Below the pieces are notes generated by a model, which made no database searches, was not told the DNA's origin, and worked only from the letters and a program-made list of their open reading frames with translations. A stretch of DNA of 64,000 bases from Fimbriimonadaceae bacterium (lineage in GTDB: Bacteria; Armatimonadota; Fimbriimonadia; Fimbriimonadales; Fimbriimonadaceae), in assembly GCA_019638775.1 (NCBI GenBank), contig JAHBTD010000002.1:868001-932000 (forward strand), in the 5' to 3' direction. Made by a program: the position numbers and the translations under genes. Below, piece by piece: positions 61,793-64,000 of this stretch. Position 1 is the stretch's first letter; each line of letters begins with the position of its first letter.

Positions 61793-61815
61793 AAGACTTG
61801 TATATCACAAGTCTT
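61793..61815. promoter_or_regulatory. 23-base palindrome upstream of paralogue 1
   Basis: AAGACTTGT-ATATC-ACAAGTCTT, nine-base arms and five-base centre, in the leader or promoter. It may be an operator or an RNA hairpin. Confidence 0.5.
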
Positions 61816-61993
61816 TCTTGAGTAACAGATTCTATTATATACATTCTCTTCTACAAGAGATACAATTGTTATATTTAATTAATCCTATTTTTTATCGATC
61901 TGTATAATGTTAAATAATTCTACGGTATATGATTCTCTCAATAACATTATACTCTTATATCAATTGACTATTCCGTAGTAGGACAATAAAAAA

Positions 61994-62014
61994 GCCCCGA
62001 GCTCTTCTCGGGGC
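61994..62014 (-). terminator. Terminator of paralogue 2
   Basis: GCCCCGAG/CTCGGGGC stem; minus strand continues into CTTTTTTATTG. Confidence 0.9.
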
Positions 62015-62030
62015 AAAGTTTCAGATTTTC

Positions 62031-62636
62031 CTAGTACAGTTCAAATGCCAAGTCGTCCTTCGCCCCGTTGCACGGGTCTTGCAGCGGTTGAATGAAATTA
62101 CCATTCCAATCCCACTGCAAAGCAGGACATAGGTTAACCGATTGATGCGAAGACCACGCAAACTCCGGAGCTCCCGGATTGGCGCTGTTGCTGTCATCCT
62201 CCGCAATCTCAATCCAGTAGTGACCCGAGGAAAGGCGAAGAATGTTTAGCGGACTAAGCGCTTGCTTAAACCGAAAAACAAGCTGGCCCTGACAGTCGCA
62301 GTCCACAAACTCCCAATCGGGCTTGAGGCAGTCTTTCCAGACAAGAGAGTCGATAGCCGGCTGACAGTTGCCGTTATCCTTGTAGACGGCATAGTACATC
62401 GGGCGGCCGAGTTGAGCGAGATCGCGTACCGTTCCCCAATAGACGATCGTACTGATTCGAACGTCGTCGGTGCGGAAATCATCAAACGCGGCCAATTTGA
62501 ACGGCTTTGGATTATCGCAAGAACGCACGACCGACATCCACGCGGGTAACGGACGAGTCCAAGGCTGTGACCAAACCTGAGACATTGCGGTGGAAGCAGC
62601 CATCGCAATCCCCAATAGTGCAATGATTCTCTTCAT
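62031..62636 (-). CDS. Secreted protein, paralogue 2 of 3
   Basis: 201 residues, signal peptide MKRIIALLGIAMAASTAMS, then QVWSQPWTRPLPAWMSVVRSC and the same blocks as paralogue 1 (FKLAAFDDF, STIVYWGTVRDLAQLGRP, FVDCDCQGQLVFRFKQAL, LQWDWNGNFIQPLQDPCN). GGAGATG lies before the ATG. A short -10 TATAGT is present in the upstream palindrome ACTATATAGT. Function unknown. Confidence 0.85.
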   Translation of the reverse strand: MKRIIALLGIAMAASTAMSQVWSQPWTRPLPAWMSVVRSCDNPKPFKLAAFDDFRTDDVRISTIVYWGTVRDLAQLGRPMYYAVYKDNGNCQPAIDSLVWKDCLKPDWEFVDCDCQGQLVFRFKQALSPLNILRLSSGHYWIEIAEDDSNSANPGAPEFAWSSHQSVNLCPALQWDWNGNFIQPLQDPCNGAKDDLAFELY

Positions 62637-62837
62637 ATCGTTACATCTCCATTTGCGAGCAGTGCCCGCTTCTTCCGACTATATAGTACTTCACATTTCT
62701 TTCATGTTTCACGATAACAGAAAAGAAATTTTAGAATCATTTTAGAGTCTTAAATCATAAGAACCATTACATTTTTACGTTAAATTAACCAAGCCTAAAC
62801 TATTGCTTCCTAAATAGGCGGGTGAATCAAAAAGAAA

Positions 62838-62859
62838 GGGCCCGCCAAAAGGCAGGCCC
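62838..62859 (-). terminator. Terminator of paralogue 3
   Basis: GGGCCCGCC/GGCAGGCCC imperfect hairpin; minus strand continues CCCTTTCTTTTTGATTC. Confidence 0.85.
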
Positions 62860-62874
62860 TGACTCAGATTGACA

Positions 62875-63486
62875 TCAATAAAGCTCGAAAGCGAGATCGT
62901 CTTTCTGCCCGTTGCACGGATCAATCAAAGGCTGAATGATCGCCCCTGTCGAGTCAAACTGCACAGCTGGGCACAGGTTGACTGGCTGGTGTGACGACCA
63001 AGCAAACTCCGGCACATTCGGATTCGCGCTCTGCGAATCGTCTTCCGAGATTTGCAGCCAATACTTGCCGAATGTCAGGAACGGCAGGTTGCCAACCGTA
63101 AGCGCTTGTTTGAACCTAAACACGCGCATGTTTTGGCAGTCGCCATCAACAAACTCCCAATCGGGCCGCAGGCAATCACGCCATACCATCGAATTCAGAT
63201 CAGGCTGACAGTTGCCGTTATCCTTGTAGATCGCATAGAACATCGGTCGCCCAAGTTGAGCGAAGTTCGTGACGGTCCCCCAGTACACAATCGTGTTGAG
63301 AGTCACATAGTGATGATTCACCATAAAGTCGTCAAGCGCCATCAGACGATAGGGCTTGGGATTCGTGCAAGAACGTACCACCGACGTCCATGCTGGAAGC
63401 GGCCGCGTCCAAGGTTGCGACCATACCTGTGACATTGCGCTCGAAGCCACCACCGCAATGCCCAAAATACACAGTAATTTTTTCAT
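62875..63486 (-). CDS. Secreted protein, paralogue 3 of 3
   Basis: 203 residues from ATG 63486 (an upstream frame adds eight non-signal residues). Signal peptide MKKLLCILGIAVVASSAMS, then QVWSQPWTRPLPAWTSVVRSC and conserved blocks as above (YRLMALDDFMVNH, LNTIVYWGTVTN, GDCQNMRVFRFKQ, DPCNGQKDDLAF). The three copies are head to tail, about 850 bases apart, in AT-rich spacers. Probable recent duplicates; function unknown. Confidence 0.85.
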   Translation of the reverse strand: MKKLLCILGIAVVASSAMSQVWSQPWTRPLPAWTSVVRSCTNPKPYRLMALDDFMVNHHYVTLNTIVYWGTVTNFAQLGRPMFYAIYKDNGNCQPDLNSMVWRDCLRPDWEFVDGDCQNMRVFRFKQALTVGNLPFLTFGKYWLQISEDDSQSANPNVPEFAWSSHQPVNLCPAVQFDSTGAIIQPLIDPCNGQKDDLAFELY

Positions 63487-63789
63487 CTCCAATTTCCTTC
63501 CAATAGCCACAGATTGTTGTGTACATTGGAATATACAGATTACAACACTAATCTACATATTATCAGGATTCTTGGCATGAATATTTATTGAGATATTTGA
63601 ATAAGAATGATCAAATATTAAACTATAGACGTTGCGTGATTCGCAAGCAAGATAATAACATAAAGAGAATTCGTTGCCATCTTCATGCTTTATGATTACT
63701 GATTAAATCAAATAAGTACAACGAATAATCTCAAACGTACGTAAAGATTTCCAGAAGTAGGAGTTCTGCAATCACGACCGCATTCCGGC

Positions 63790-63844
63790 AAAAAAGTCCC
63801 GAACGACGCACGCAGAACCCAGCCCAAAACGCCTATCGTTCGGG
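63790..63844 (-). terminator. Terminator of the right-edge gene
   Basis: CCCGAACGA (63798-63806) pairs with TCGTTCGGG (63836-63844) across a 29-base loop; minus strand continues into CTTTTTTG. Confidence 0.65.
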
Positions 63845-63857
63845 CCAGAAGAGTGGA

Positions 63858-64000
63858 TTATCGCGGATGACGCACCAGGGTCAACCCCTGCTCGCCATAC
63901 TCGCTCTTGTTGTATTCGACCGCCTTGAGAGAGTCGCCATCCAGAACGAACACATACCGATCCTCGGTACCTGGTGGCACGGTCACAAGCGCTTCGACAA
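63858..64000 (-). CDS. Partial CDS, C-terminal end, unknown
   Basis: The last 46 residues read VEALVTVPPGTEDRYVFVLD and onward to a TAA at 63858. No family is recognised; the GTEDRYVFVLDGD phrase suggests a beta-rich repeat. AT-rich 63487-63789 between this gene and paralogue 3 holds no gene I can support. Confidence 0.6.
   Translation of the reverse strand, partial: VEALVTVPPGTEDRYVFVLDGDSLKAVEYNKSEYGEQGLTLVRHPR

Overview
The window is bacterial chromosomal DNA of roughly 55 to 60 percent GC in most genes, with two AT-richer islands and AT-rich spacers at the right end. The gene set suggests a member of Armatimonadota, probably a Fimbriimonas-like lineage. The pointers are secreted pseudopilins with an FTLIELL-type N-terminus, a split glycine dehydrogenase (gcvPA plus gcvPB), a GH127 arabinofuranosidase, many small secreted proteins of unknown family, a flagellin, and an unusually high density of short dispersed intergenic repeats. 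This assignment is inference; no rRNA or tRNA gene was recognised in the window.

Layout. 1-6146: a partial unknown gene, an S41 protease-like protein, rpsD, a thioredoxin-domain protein and an S1-domain ribosomal protein. 6256-15521: a GT2 glycosyltransferase, an M61 peptidase, a two-gene GT9 glycosyltransferase operon, an ArsR/SRPBCC three-gene operon and NAD-type isocitrate dehydrogenase. 15872-22932: a proline-repeat secreted protein, flagellin with a sigma-28-like promoter, an AT-richer solitary gene encoding a PfkB-like domain fused to an AAA ATPase, then a TPP riboswitch placed in front of a pseudopilin. 23022-31392: accB, hom, a nitrilase-family amidohydrolase, a beta-propeller-like protein, GH127, a NifU-like scaffold, a lipoate ligase-like protein and an EEP phosphodiesterase. 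31503-38518: secreted and SLH proteins, then gcvPB and gcvPA separated by an AT-rich three-gene cassette (Cys-rich secreted protein, pseudopilin, DsbB/VKOR-like thioredoxin fusion), then gcvH. 38674-51312: EVE protein, gamma-glutamyltransferase, ppa, a large secreted protein, trpB, an AraC regulator, asd, a DUF559 protein, queG, rsmA and a G5-3D protein. 51874-63486: a DUF433/DUF5615 toxin-antitoxin pair, a probable lipoprotein, an OGG1-like glycosylase, ligA, a REP-associated transposase with its REP palindromes, dnaB, purD and three tandem secreted paralogues. A partial gene closes the window.

How the parts relate. Core genes are mostly single-gene units scattered among accessory ones: hom and asd share the aspartate pathway, and gcvH/PA/PB form the glycine cleavage set without gcvT. 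The most notable system-level observations are (a) the PfkB-like/AAA fusion island, (b) the thiol-oxidoreductase/pseudopilin/Cys-rich cassette wedged between gcvPA and gcvPB, (c) the TPP riboswitch that appears to control a pseudopilin, (d) at least sixteen genes whose start codon lies only 6 to 8 bases after a TANNNT or CATAAT hexamer, suggesting widespread leaderless transcription, and (e) several families of 7-, 8-, 11- and 44-base repeats plus REP palindromes, some inserted in frame inside genes (GH127 and the OGG1-like glycosylase).
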